DNA of 51,798 nucleotides from Thalassolituus sp034111725 (GTDB lineage: Bacteria > Pseudomonadota > Gammaproteobacteria > Pseudomonadales > Oceanobacteraceae), in the NCBI RefSeq assembly GCF_034111725.1, contig NZ_JAWUWR010000025.1:1-51798 (forward strand). The letters run 5' to 3'. The notes under the pieces were generated by a model. The model did not search any database. It worked only from the letters and a program-made list of their open reading frames with translations, and was not told where the DNA came from. This document shows positions 51,749 to 51,798 of the stretch, piece by piece; within the stretch, counting starts at the first letter, position 1, and the number at the start of each line of letters is the position of its first letter. The translations under genes and the position numbers were made by a program.

Positions 51749-51798
51749 TCATCAAGCCCGAGAGGTTTCCACAAGGCATCGACGCGCTTTTTCACCGC
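51745..51798 (-). CDS. ubiD: 3' end of a probable UbiD decarboxylase (cut by the window edge)
   Basis: The last 17 codons, reading AVKKRVDALWKPLGLDE then TGA, are continuous to the window edge and overlap the flavin reductase start by four bases. The sequence resembles the C-terminus of 4-hydroxy-3-polyprenylbenzoate decarboxylase, and ubiD directly before fre is a common gammaproteobacterial order. The call rests on a short stretch and on context. Confidence 0.55.
   Translation of the reverse strand, partial: AVKKRVDALWKPLGLDE

Overview
The window looks like a chromosomal segment of a mid-GC marine-type gammaproteobacterium related to the Pseudomonadales/Oceanospirillales. The gene order argH (divergent) - algZ - algR - hemC - hemD - hemX - hemY is the arrangement known from Pseudomonas, the left edge is the end of an atp operon (atpD-atpC), and the right edge carries a ubiD end followed by a fre-like flavin reductase. 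The genus cannot be fixed from sequence reading alone. I see no tRNA, rRNA, insertion sequence, phage gene or CRISPR array.

Layout. 1-1.4 kb: end of the atp operon. 1.5-3.5 kb: a small outer-membrane barrel, a LysR regulator and, convergent to it, cyanase. 3.7-7.1 kb (minus): a lipoprotein solute-binding protein translationally coupled to a membrane GGDEF-EAL protein. 7.3-16.9 kb: a tiny membrane protein and a five-gene cluster that encodes the circularly permuted ATP-grasp / alpha-E / transglutaminase set twice, once as separate genes and once with ATP-grasp and alpha-E fused. 17-25.4 kb: a barrel protein with a ten-serine tract, argH, the AlgZ-AlgR two-component pair and the hemCDXY haem genes. 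25.5-27.3 kb: two membrane proteins of unknown role (one DUF2254).

27.6-45.3 kb holds the most unusual content: ten tightly spaced plus-strand genes ending at one strong terminator. They encode a flavoprotein fused to two cyclic-nucleotide-binding domains and a four-cluster ferredoxin module, a His-rich membrane protein that may be a b-type cytochrome, an FHA domain joined through one membrane helix to ten c-haem motifs, a lipoprotein with two HbpS/GlcG-like domains, an outer-membrane barrel, a secreted decahaem protein with a C-terminal LVIVD-repeat propeller, a pentahaem protein, a second FHA protein, a metallo-beta-lactamase-fold hydrolase and a CHASE2-class III nucleotide cyclase. I read this as an electron-transfer chain from cytoplasmic reductant through the inner membrane to periplasmic or surface multihaem proteins, with its own cyclic-nucleotide and phospho-threonine (FHA) control. 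The end acceptor is not evident. I know of no described system with this composition.

45.4-49.4 kb (minus, convergent to the cyclase): a TPR outer-membrane barrel, a FecR-domain protein and a PKD-like repeat lipoprotein, which may form an envelope assembly or sensing unit. 49.7-51.8 kb (minus): an MscS channel, an NAD(P)H-flavin reductase with an extra 2Fe-2S domain and the last codons of a probable ubiD.
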